Below are positions 6,428-13,727 of a DNA stretch of 19,328 bases, in pieces. Below the pieces are notes generated by a model. That model saw nothing but the letters and a program-made list of their open reading frames with translations. It was not told the origin of the DNA and ran no database searches. The stretch's first letter is position 1. The number at the start of each line of letters is the position of its first letter. This DNA comes from Anammoximicrobium sp032229885 (lineage in GTDB: Bacteria; Planctomycetota; Planctomycetia; Pirellulales; Pirellulaceae), in assembly GCA_032229885.1 (NCBI GenBank), contig JAVYAJ010000030.1:1-19328 (forward strand). Reading direction: 5' to 3'. The position numbers were made by a program, and so were the translations under genes.

Positions 6428-7885
6428 ATGATGTTTTTCCCAATGACTTGGGCGACAGGCGCTAATCCAGCCCGGTGCAACGCCCGGACAAGACCGCATG
6501 GGGCCTTATCGGCACTGGCAACCTGTCTCGCAATGACCTTGGCTCTGGCGACGAGCGCGCGGGTAGCGGCAGACGACGAGACCGGCGACGCGCCGCTGCG
6601 AGTCGCCGTGTTCTGTGTCGATGCCTCGCCGCCGATCGGCAGTCCGGTGGCGTATATCGCGGCGCGGAGCATCGAGGATCCGCTCAGCGCGCGGGGCCTG
6701 GTGCTGCTGGGGGCGGGACAGCCGATCGTGCTGTGCGCCGTCGATTGGATCGGGATCGGCGGCGGCGGGCGCGACGCCTGGTGCGACGAGCTGGCCAGGG
6801 CCGCGGGGACCTCGCCGGATCGGGTGACCGTCCATACGGTGCATCAGCACGACGGACCGCGTTGTGACTTTACCGCCGAAGATCTGCTGGCCGCGCACGG
6901 ACTGGGCGGCAAACGCTTCGACGCGCCGTTTGCGCGACAGACGATCCAGCGGGCGGCCGCGGCCCTTCGCGAGGCGTTGCCTTCCGCGCGCCCCGTGACG
7001 CATGTGGGAATCGGCCAGGCCGTGGTCGAACAGGTCGCCTCGAACCGCCGCATCCTCGGACCCGATGGTCGGGTAAAGCTGGGACGGATGAGCGCCACGC
7101 GCAACGCAGAGGCGATCGCGGCGCCGGAGGGCGTCATCGACCCGGTGCTGCGGATGATCAGCCTGTGGGACGAGGCTCGGCCGATCGTCTGCTGCAGCTA
7201 TTACGCCACGCATCCGCAAAGCCATTACGGCAAGGGAGACGTAACCCCCGACTTTCCTGGCCTGGCCCGCAATCAGTTCGAACGCGAGCTCGACGGGGTC
7301 GCTCAGGTCTACTTTACCGGCGCGGCCGGCAATGTGGCGGCCGGCAAGTACAACGACGGCTCGCCCGAGATGCGGATCGTGCTGAAAGACCGGATGCTGA
7401 GCGCGATGCGCACGGCTTGGGCCGCGACCAACAAGTCGCCGCTGCGGGCCGCGGATGTCGCGTGGCAAGCCGAACCAGTCCGTTTGCCGCTGGCCGGGCA
7501 CCTGGACGCGGACGCCCTGGAGAAGACGCTGGCCGACGCGACCGTCACCGATGCCAATCGGCTGTGGGCCGCGCTGAAACTGGCCTACGTCCGTCGCGTC
7601 CAGGAAGGACGCGCGTTGGACGTGTCGTGCCTGCGGCTCGGCGAGGCGCGCGTGCTGCACTTGCCGGGCGAGCCGTTCGTCGAGTACCAACTGGCGGCCC
7701 AGAAACTGGCGCCCCGCCACACGGTTTGTATGGCCGGCTATGGCGACTACGAGCCGAGTTATATCGGGACGGCAATCGCCTATGGCCAGGGCGGATACGA
7801 GACGAGTCCCTCGGCGTCGAACGTTGCGCCCGCCGCCGAGGCCCTACTGATGGACGCGATCAAGCGTCTGCTGTACGCCAAATAG
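6428..7885 (+). CDS. Secreted neutral/alkaline ceramidase-like amidohydrolase
   Basis: A 485-residue exported protein resembling the N-terminal catalytic domain of neutral ceramidases, zinc amidases that split N-acyl sphingosines. The leader has a long polar start, then a hydrophobic stretch (ALSALATCLAMTLALA) ending in RVAA-DD near residue 55. HTVHQHDGP (H136, H139, H141) and YYATHPQSH (H262, H266) provide candidate zinc histidines. E415 in LPGEPF and Y457 in GGYET could be the other two ligands, as Glu and Tyr are in Pseudomonas ceramidase. FTGAAGN is also family-like. It is shorter than classical ceramidases and lacks the C-terminal beta-sandwich domain, so the real substrate may be another amide or ester. 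The ATG at 6428 is chosen from GGAG at 6418-6421; the adjoining ATG at 6431 is equally possible. Confidence 0.78.
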   Translation: MMFFPMTWATGANPARCNARTRPHGALSALATCLAMTLALATSARVAADDETGDAPLRVAVFCVDASPPIGSPVAYIAARSIEDPLSARGLVLLGAGQPIVLCAVDWIGIGGGGRDAWCDELARAAGTSPDRVTVHTVHQHDGPRCDFTAEDLLAAHGLGGKRFDAPFARQTIQRAAAALREALPSARPVTHVGIGQAVVEQVASNRRILGPDGRVKLGRMSATRNAEAIAAPEGVIDPVLRMISLWDEARPIVCCSYYATHPQSHYGKGDVTPDFPGLARNQFERELDGVAQVYFTGAAGNVAAGKYNDGSPEMRIVLKDRMLSAMRTAWAATNKSPLRAADVAWQAEPVRLPLAGHLDADALEKTLADATVTDANRLWAALKLAYVRRVQEGRALDVSCLRLGEARVLHLPGEPFVEYQLAAQKLAPRHTVCMAGYGDYEPSYIGTAIAYGQGGYETSPSASNVAPAAEALLMDAIKRLLYAK

Positions 7886-7908
7886 CGAAGCGACGGGATT
7901 CATCCGGT

Positions 7909-7944
7909 CGACGGCGGCCCGCGCTGCGGCCGATCCCGCCGTCG
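7909..7944 (+). terminator. Possible hairpin terminator after the ceramidase-like gene
   Basis: CGACGGCGG (7909-7917) and CCGCCGTCG (7936-7944) form a perfect 9-bp GC-rich stem with an 18-base loop, 24 bases after the stop codon. There is no T-run. The remainder of 7886-8107 shows nothing else I can support. Confidence 0.4.
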
Positions 7945-8107
7945 GCGACCAGACGCTAGCCGCGGTGCGGCGGCCGGTCGCGAAACGCGCCGTGTGACCT
8001 TCCTCCTCATGAAGGGGTGACGACGCTGGCCTCCCCCTTGACCGACGACTCGCGCTTCGCCGGCGTCAGACCGTGTTTCGGCGCGTACTGGAACGTCCTA
8101 TTTGCCC

Positions 8108-10990
8108 ATGCCACTGATGCCCGACTCGTTTCCCGAAATCTCGTTCCAAGGTCGCTTGCGGCCTTCGCAAGAGGACGTCGTCGAGATCGCTCGGCGCAAG
8201 CTGGCGGCCGGCCAGCGACGGCTGTATATCGTGGCGCCGCCGGGATCCGGCAAGACGGTGCTCGGGTTGTATTTGTGGGCGCAGTGCGTGCGTCGGCCGG
8301 CGCTCGTCCTGTCGCCCAACTCGGCGATCCAAGCCCAGTGGGCCGACAAGATCGATCTATTTTCCGTGGGCGCGGCGGGCGAACCGGTGGTCAGCACCTC
8401 TCCGGAACGGCCCGCGCTCCTGACGTCGCTGACCTATCAATCCGTGACGCTGCCCGGCCGGGGCAACGCGGACGACGCGGCCGCGGCGGTCGAGCTGTGG
8501 CAGGGCAAGCTGATCGAAGCCGGGCAGGCCAAGGATCCGCACGAGGCGGCCGTCTGGATCGACGATCTGCGGCGGCACAATCCGGCGTATTACGAACAAC
8601 GGCTGCGGACCTACCGAAAACAGCTCCGCGACGTGGCGATGCTGGCCGGCGGCTCGTTGGACCTGCTGCACGCCTCGAGCCTGCGGACGCTCGAGCGGCT
8701 CCGCAGCGGCGGCGTGGGCGTGATCATCCTAGACGAATGCCATCACCTGCTGAGCCACTGGGGGCGCGTCGTGGCCGATGCCCACGCGCTGTTGGGCGAA
8801 CCCGTGGTCATCGGTTTGACGGCCACGCCTCCCGACCGCGACGGAAAACCGCCCGAAGATATCCGCCGATACGACGAGTTTTTTGGCGAAGTGGATTACG
8901 AAGTTCCCGTGCCGGCCGTGGTCAAGGACGGTTTTCTGGCGCCCTACCAGGATCTGGCGTATTTCGTCCGGCCGACCCGCGACGAGCTGCGATTCATCGC
9001 CAATGCGGATCAGCAACTACATGAACTGGTCGACCAGTTGTGCCGCGCGTCGGAGCGCGCGGACGCGGAGCCCTCGCGGCGCGTCGCCGGCCAACCCCAG
9101 CCGCGCGCGCCGCTCGCGGCGGCTGGGCGGGCGAGTTTGAATGCGTCGTCGCTCCCGGCGACGGGCGAGCCGCTGTCCGACTGGTTGATCCAGGTTTTGG
9201 CCGAGCGGCGGTTGCCCACGGGCGTCGTCCGGGACTGGGACAGCTTCGAGAAACGCGATCCGACGTTCGCCTTGGCGGCCCGCCAGTTTCTGATCCGTCG
9301 CGGCCATCCGCTGCCGCCTCGGACACCGCCGCCCGAGAAGACCTTCGATCCGGACGAAGCCTCCGAGATGGCCCTGCTGACCCCGGTGCTCGATCGGTAC
9401 GTCCGGCACCATCTGCGGCGCAGCGCGGACGCGGCGCACCGCGAGCTGGCCGAACAGGTCGTCCGCCGGCTGCGCGTGCTGGGGGTTCAGATCGCCGAGA
9501 CCGGACCTCAGGTTTGCGCCTCGCCCGTGGCGCGCGTGATGGCCTATTCGCGCAGCAAAGCGGAAGCGTTGACGCCGATTCTGTGCGCCGAGAAGCAGCG
9601 GCTGGGCGAGCGGCTGCGGGCCGTGATCGTGGCGGATTTCGAGAAGACTTCGGCGGTCAGCGCCGAGATCGAACACCTGCTGGACGCCGAAGCCGGCGGG
9701 GCGATCGCGGCATTCAAACAGTTGCTGCGCGACGAGCAGACGGACGCCTTGCAGCCGATCCTAGTGACCGGATCGAGCGTGCTGGTCGACGACGACGTGG
9801 GGCCTGAGTTTGCCGCGGCGGCGCGAGATTGGCTGGCACAGCGGCGGTTTCAGGTCGAACTCGAGTTCGGCGAAGAAGCCGGCTTTCACGTGATTCGCGG
9901 CAAGGGCGGCGACTGGTGCCCCCGCGTGTACGTCGCGCTGATCACCGATCTGTTCCAGGCGGGGTTGACGCGCTGCCTGGTGGGGACGCGCGGCTTGCTG
10001 GGCGAAGGGTGGGATGCCAGCAAGATCAACGTGCTGATCGACTTGACCACGGTCACCACGTCGATGAGCGTCAATCAGCTCCGCGGCCGCTCGATCCGCC
10101 TGGACTCGGACGATCCCCACAAGCTGGCCAACAACTGGGACGTGGTGTGCATCGCGCCCGAGTTCAGCAAGGGCTTGGACGACTACCAACGGTTCATCGC
10201 CAAGCACAAGACGCTGTTCGGCATCACGGACGACGGCGCGATCGAGAAAGGCGTGGGGCATGTCCATCCGGCGTTCACCGAGCTGAAACCCGAAGGCTTG
10301 GAAAGTTCGACCAACCTGCTGAACACCGAGATGCTGACGCGCTCGGGACGGGGCGCCGAGGCGCGTGCGCTGTGGAAGATCGGCCAGCCCTACTCGGCCG
10401 AACCGATTCAAGCGCTGGAGAGCAGCCCGCTGGGTGGCAGCGGCGGCTTTCCGCCCTTTTCCGGCGCCCGCGACCCGTGGAACGACGCGTCGCTGGCGCT
10501 GGCCATCGGCCAGTCCGTCCTGTTGTCGCTGTGCGAGGCGGGGCAGGTGCGAGAACTCGGTGTGCTGCGCGTCGGCCAGCGCGCCGGAGGCTACGTCCGG
10601 CTGTTTCTCGAACAAGCCAACGACGACGAGACGGGCTTGTTCACGCAGGCCTTGCACGAGGCGCTGGGCCCGCTGGACCGCCCGCGCTATGTGATTCCGC
10701 GGTCGATCCATATCGCTCGCGACACGTGGCTGTCGGCGATCCTGCCGACGTTCGTGGGCCGCTATTTCCAACGCCGCGAACCGCGCCGCGTGATGCTGCA
10801 CGCCGTACCATCGGCGCTGGCGCGGAACAAAGAACTGGTGGCCATCTTTCAACGTCACTGGAACCGGTTCGTCAGTCCGGGCGAGGCCGTCTACGCGCAC
10901 CAAGGCCCCGGTCGAGCCTTGGTCGCCCAGGCCCGCCGCGAGGGCTGGACCTCAAAGGCCCGCCTGCATCGGAAAGAGATCTTTCGATGA
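8108..10990 (+). CDS. Superfamily 2 DEAD/DEAH-type helicase with large unassigned C-terminal region
   Basis: A 960-residue ATP-dependent nucleic-acid helicase or translocase with a ResIII-like N-terminal half. Motif I is GSGKT with K49, motif II is D209-E-C-H, motif III is T238-A-T, motif V is G632-E-G-W-D and motif VI is Q657-L-R-G-R-S-I-R. Insertions separate the two RecA-like lobes, including an Ala/Pro-rich stretch around residues 320-350. Residues from about 685 to the end match no domain I can name; the last 90 contain FVGRYFQRREPRRV and HQGPGRALV. No nuclease motif was found and no methylase gene adjoins it, so it is not a type III restriction subunit on this evidence. The start is uncertain: an in-frame TTG lies at 8102 and another ATG at 8117, and no clear ribosome binding site decides. 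Confidence 0.88.
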   Translation: MPLMPDSFPEISFQGRLRPSQEDVVEIARRKLAAGQRRLYIVAPPGSGKTVLGLYLWAQCVRRPALVLSPNSAIQAQWADKIDLFSVGAAGEPVVSTSPERPALLTSLTYQSVTLPGRGNADDAAAAVELWQGKLIEAGQAKDPHEAAVWIDDLRRHNPAYYEQRLRTYRKQLRDVAMLAGGSLDLLHASSLRTLERLRSGGVGVIILDECHHLLSHWGRVVADAHALLGEPVVIGLTATPPDRDGKPPEDIRRYDEFFGEVDYEVPVPAVVKDGFLAPYQDLAYFVRPTRDELRFIANADQQLHELVDQLCRASERADAEPSRRVAGQPQPRAPLAAAGRASLNASSLPATGEPLSDWLIQVLAERRLPTGVVRDWDSFEKRDPTFALAARQFLIRRGHPLPPRTPPPEKTFDPDEASEMALLTPVLDRYVRHHLRRSADAAHRELAEQVVRRLRVLGVQIAETGPQVCASPVARVMAYSRSKAEALTPILCAEKQRLGERLRAVIVADFEKTSAVSAEIEHLLDAEAGGAIAAFKQLLRDEQTDALQPILVTGSSVLVDDDVGPEFAAAARDWLAQRRFQVELEFGEEAGFHVIRGKGGDWCPRVYVALITDLFQAGLTRCLVGTRGLLGEGWDASKINVLIDLTTVTTSMSVNQLRGRSIRLDSDDPHKLANNWDVVCIAPEFSKGLDDYQRFIAKHKTLFGITDDGAIEKGVGHVHPAFTELKPEGLESSTNLLNTEMLTRSGRGAEARALWKIGQPYSAEPIQALESSPLGGSGGFPPFSGARDPWNDASLALAIGQSVLLSLCEAGQVRELGVLRVGQRAGGYVRLFLEQANDDETGLFTQALHEALGPLDRPRYVIPRSIHIARDTWLSAILPTFVGRYFQRREPRRVMLHAVPSALARNKELVAIFQRHWNRFVSPGEAVYAHQGPGRALVAQARREGWTSKARLHRKEIFR

Positions 10991-11157
10991 CGTCGCCCCA
11001 AGGCACGGATACAGCGGAACACACCCAACCAGACAGAGACTGCGCCGGACTGTCTCCGCAACGATCGATGATCCCGGCGCTTGGGTGAAAGCGTGCAGCG
11101 CACGAATCCAGCCGCGCCCCCGAGCTCGGCCGTGCCCGCGTGCCTGCGAGCGTTTTG

Positions 11158-11193
11158 TCGAACAAAGTCCAAGCCGTTCGATCGTTTTATTTC
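11158..11193 (+). terminator. Possible intrinsic terminator between convergent genes
   Basis: TCGAAC (11158-11163) and GTTCGA (11176-11181) form a 6-bp stem with a 12-base loop, followed on the + strand by TCGTTTTATTT. It lies between the stop of the helicase gene and the stop of the convergent lipoprotein gene, and its T-rich tail suits the helicase transcript. A GC-rich inverted pair, GCGCCGG (11042-11048) and CCGGCGC (11074-11080), lies further upstream. The stem is short, so this is tentative. Confidence 0.4.
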
Positions 11194-11630
11194 AGCTCGA
11201 AGCTGAACGTGTTCTCACCTTCCTTTACCGAGGCCGTCAAACCGCTTGTCGCTTCGCTCATGTACTGAGGCGGAATCTGAGCCGCGGGGCTTGCCGCCGG
11301 AGGCGGGCCGTCGGGGGTCGGAGGGGCTTCGGGCGGCGGCTGAATCGTCACCCGGTACTCGCCCACGGGCAGTGGTTTGTCCAAGTGAAACTCGCCGCCG
11401 GCCCGCAACGCGGCCCCACCAACCGGAACGCCGACCTCTTTGAAGAAGATGACATCTCCGCCCTCGACCGCCTTGTCCGCCAACGTGACTCGGCCGGCGA
11501 CACGACCGCTCGGGCCTTGCGATGGCGCGCAGCCGAACGTCATCATGGCCACGCCAACCATCACGCCAGCGGCCAACGCGTGGCCAGACCCGCGTCGTGT
11601 TCGGCGCATCAGCGGTACAAAACAGGGCAT
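11187..11630 (-). CDS. Small lipoprotein with carboxypeptidase regulatory-like fold
   Basis: A 147-residue protein with an arginine-rich start, a hydrophobic segment and cysteine C34 in MMTFGC, which I read as a lipoprotein signal although the lipobox is not canonical. The mature part, GRVAGRVTLADKAVEGGDVIFF to GEYRVTI, resembles the small beta-sandwich of carboxypeptidase regulatory-like proteins; a proline-rich stretch (QPPPEAPPTPDGPPP) and a final strand ENTFSFELK follow. Such lipoproteins are often found beside DUF1559 genes in planctomycetes, as here, so an envelope role is likely. The start is decided by AAGGAGA (complement of 11638-11644), seven bases upstream of the ATG at 11630; an in-frame TTG at 11648 overlaps that site and is rejected. 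Confidence 0.8.
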   Translation of the reverse strand: MPCFVPLMRRTRRGSGHALAAGVMVGVAMMTFGCAPSQGPSGRVAGRVTLADKAVEGGDVIFFKEVGVPVGGAALRAGGEFHLDKPLPVGEYRVTIQPPPEAPPTPDGPPPAASPAAQIPPQYMSEATSGLTASVKEGENTFSFELK

Positions 11631-11665
11631 GGCAAAGTCTCCTTGCAAGGCTCGGTTTGTTGGAT

Positions 11666-11684
11666 CGACGCGCGCGACGCGTCG
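11666..11684 (-). promoter_or_regulatory. GC-rich hairpin in the leader of the lipoprotein gene
   Basis: CGACGCG (11666-11672) and CGCGTCG (11678-11684) form a perfect 7-bp stem with a 5-base loop, 21 bases beyond the ribosome binding site of the lipoprotein gene. It could be a leader structure or chance in GC-rich DNA. Confidence 0.3.
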
Positions 11685-11706
11685 CGTTCGAGGGTCTGTC
11701 TCGGAT

Positions 11707-11817
11707 CTAGTGCGTTGTCTAAGCGTAGTTTTCGGGTCGTCGTACTCGGCAGCGTGCGGGACTGCCGCGGTCTGGAGACCACGGCCACCCTCACATTCGG
11801 CCTTGACGACGCACTAG
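11707..11817. repeat. 111-bp MITE-like element, copy 2, with 13-bp terminal inverted repeats
   Basis: The ends are CTAGTGCGTTGTC (11707-11719) and GACGACGCACTAG (11805-11817), inverted repeats matching at 12 of 13 positions. The centre is the imperfect palindrome CCGCGGTCTGGAGACCACGG (11765-11784), identical in copy 1. The same 111-base length and gap-free alignment with 273-383 (about 74% identity) argue for one mobile or dispersed family. There is no open reading frame for a transposase, so it would be non-autonomous. It lies between a DUF1559 gene and the lipoprotein gene. Confidence 0.8.
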
Positions 11818-11841
11818 CTGAGTTCGCTCTAGTCAAGGCCG
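11798..11841. repeat. 10-bp inverted repeat at the right edge of the 111-bp element
   Basis: CGGCCTTGAC (11798-11807) and GTCAAGGCCG (11832-11841) are perfect reverse complements. The left arm lies inside the 111-bp element and the right arm outside it, so the structure crosses the element boundary. It may mark an additional nested repeat or a terminator-like structure. Confidence 0.6.
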
Positions 11842-12125
11842 TTTCGGGTTTCGCCAAGGCTTTTGCGGCGGCGAGCACGTTCGGAAGCGGTTCGGGTCTT
11901 CCGCTCTGAGGTCGATGCCCCGTACGCGCATCTTGGATACTCGTTGGATACTATGTCGGTTGCGGTCTCCGGCCGCGCTACAGCGTGCTCTGGCAAGCCC
12001 ACATCATCTGCGCGGGGCGTCGCGCGGCTCGCCAAGGCCCCGCGCGCGGGCCGGACAAATCGATGGTTGCCAGCGGCCATGGGACGGCCGCGTGCGCGAG
12101 CGATCTGATTCGGAGCGACGATCGA
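11842..12125. other. Noncoding spacer, possible further repeat remnant
   Basis: No supported gene. A small inverted pair, CGGAAG (11882-11887) and CTTCCG (11898-11903), is visible. The stretch around 11955-11995, with GCGGTCTCCGGCCGC, resembles in style the palindromic core of the 111-bp element and may be another dispersed repeat, but there is no second copy in the window to prove it. Confidence 0.4.
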
Positions 12126-13127
12126 TCACCAGTCGGCGAGCACCTGGGCATCGTCTTTGCTGGCCAGCCGACGATATGTCTCCATGTCGAGGTTGTCGGT
12201 CAGAAAACGGACCGAACCGTCGACCAGCACGGCATGGGTTCCACCCGGATGTTGCGAATTGAGCACCGTGTTTCCGTTATACGTGTAGGCCGCTCCGCCG
12301 GGCGCGGGATTGGTGGTCCCGTTGTTGAGATTGATGGAATAGCGAACCGTCGTCGTCCCGGCTCCCCAGATGTCCGCGTCGGCCGCAAATTGACTGGGGC
12401 GGACGGTCTGGTTGAATCCACCCCAACCGCCGTAGTACGCGGCGCGCACATCCGACACGCCAATCAGCCCCGACTGCTCGCCGACGATCAGGCAGTTCGA
12501 CGTTCCATCGGTCACGTCGCGGACCGACGTCCAGCCGTTGGGAAAGAGCATGCCGTTTTCGCACCAGTAGTTCCCGCCGTATCTAGTTGTGAATGGGCTG
12601 CATGCGCTGGTCCGGTTGGCCGGATCCGGCCATGCGCCGGCGATGCCCACATAGTCATGCAACAACCCAAGCTGGCTGTTGTTATAGGTGGCCGAGCCGG
12701 AGTTCACCACGTTGGTGGGCGACGTGCTGGACGGACAATTGAAACCCGGCACCCACAGATTGGCCAGAATTGCATTCCGGCCCGAATAAGATCCGGACAG
12801 AAATCCACACGAGTTAATCTGCGCGCTGCCGGTATCGAGTTCCTCGTACAGCGGCGCCTGGCCGTTGAAGGGCAGGACCATGACACGCCAGTTCGGCGCG
12901 CGATGAGGTGTCCGCGTGCCGTGCGGAAACTTCTTGTGGGTGTCGTGGTAATTCTGCAGCGCCAGCCCGATCTGCTTGAGCTGGTTGCTGCACTGTGTGC
13001 GCCGCGCCGCTTCGCGCGCTGCCTGGATCGCCGGCAACAGCAGCGCAACCAAGATGCCGATGATCGCGATGACCACCAGCAATTCGACCAACGTAAAGCC
13101 GTGGTGCAAGAACCTGCCCTTTCGCAT
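12126..13127 (-). CDS. DUF1559 family prepilin-like protein B
   Basis: A 333-residue planctomycete DUF1559 protein. The N-terminus is a type IV prepilin-like signal with cleavage expected between G10 and F11 (G|FTLVE, E15 at position +5), then a hydrophobic helix and AAREAARR. The H-X9-DG motif near the C-terminus is HPGGTHAVLVDG. Family knowledge: these are abundant in planctomycetes, resemble pseudopilins and probably act at the cell surface or in pili, but no biochemical function is settled. It is a close paralogue of the gene at 13728-14726, about three quarters identical by eye. An AAAGGG-type ribosome binding site lies just upstream of the ATG at 13127. Confidence 0.95.
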   Translation of the reverse strand: MRKGRFLHHGFTLVELLVVIAIIGILVALLLPAIQAAREAARRTQCSNQLKQIGLALQNYHDTHKKFPHGTRTPHRAPNWRVMVLPFNGQAPLYEELDTGSAQINSCGFLSGSYSGRNAILANLWVPGFNCPSSTSPTNVVNSGSATYNNSQLGLLHDYVGIAGAWPDPANRTSACSPFTTRYGGNYWCENGMLFPNGWTSVRDVTDGTSNCLIVGEQSGLIGVSDVRAAYYGGWGGFNQTVRPSQFAADADIWGAGTTTVRYSINLNNGTTNPAPGGAAYTYNGNTVLNSQHPGGTHAVLVDGSVRFLTDNLDMETYRRLASKDDAQVLADW

Positions 13128-13172
13128 CGTTCGCCCTTTCAGAAAGAATGATCCGGCTGATAAACGACAATT

Positions 13173-13197
13173 AAAAAATGCAAAGCATGGTTTTGCA
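13173..13197 (-). terminator. Terminator- or attenuator-like hairpin in the leader of DUF1559 gene B
   Basis: On the - strand, TGCAAA-ACCATGC-TTTGCA is a 6-bp stem with a 7-base loop, directly followed by six T residues and AATT. This is the layout of an intrinsic terminator, but it lies only about 45 bases before the start codon at 13127. It may end transcripts from DUF1559 gene A or act as an attenuator. The stem is short and AT-rich. Confidence 0.45.
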
Positions 13198-13727
13198 GTC
13201 TATCCGCGCCCGGCTGGCGCCATGCTTGACCGAGACAACGGCCTGCCGCGCGCAATCGCTATTATCCATATTAGACTCGATATTGGACTTCGTACAGCCT
13301 TGAACCGCGTTGCAACGCAGATGTCGACACTTGAAGCTGCGGATATCGTGATTTTCCGGGCTTACGGCCATCGCCGAATCAGCGCGTCGCGACTGCGTTG
13401 GGTCGCGTTTTTAGAGAGTCTTGGTGACCGTCGCTCGAAATGCGCCGGCTCCGAGGCTTTGGTCTGCCCTTTTGGGGTGTTGCATGGCGGGCGGGTGAGT
13501 ACGCACACTCGTCGGCGCAGCACGTGTTGCGGTTCAGCGGCGGGATGCCGTTGCCACGACCGCACACGCTCGATGAACGAACGCCCCGAGCCTGTCCGCG
13601 CATTTGTGACCGCCACCATCTGTCGTGTCGTTCGTGATGGCGCGTGCGCAACATCAACGTGCGGCGGAACGGGCCCGCTTGTCGGACGGACCCATAGGAC
13701 ACAACCGAAAGAGCGCGGGTTCCGCAT
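13198..13727. other. Noncoding spacer between the two DUF1559 genes
   Basis: No supported gene. An AT-rich patch at 13258-13290 contains - strand TATA-like hexamers (GATAAT at 13261-13266, TAATAT at 13268-13273) that could serve as a -10 element for the downstream DUF1559 gene, but no matching -35 was found at 16-18 bases. Confidence 0.4.

Noticed and set aside
1623..10990. Topoisomerase III plus SF2 helicase as a defence or repair island
   Set aside because: The two genes are almost 4 kb apart with two secreted hydrolases between them, and there is no nuclease, methylase, reverse transcriptase or other defence gene in the window.
8108..10990. Type III restriction (Res) subunit
   Set aside because: The helicase motifs are shared with Res proteins, but no PD-(D/E)XK nuclease motif or adjoining Mod methylase was seen.
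11985..13151. 388-codon + strand frame
   Set aside because: It is the antisense shadow of DUF1559 protein B, which has unmistakable prepilin and H-X9-DG motifs.
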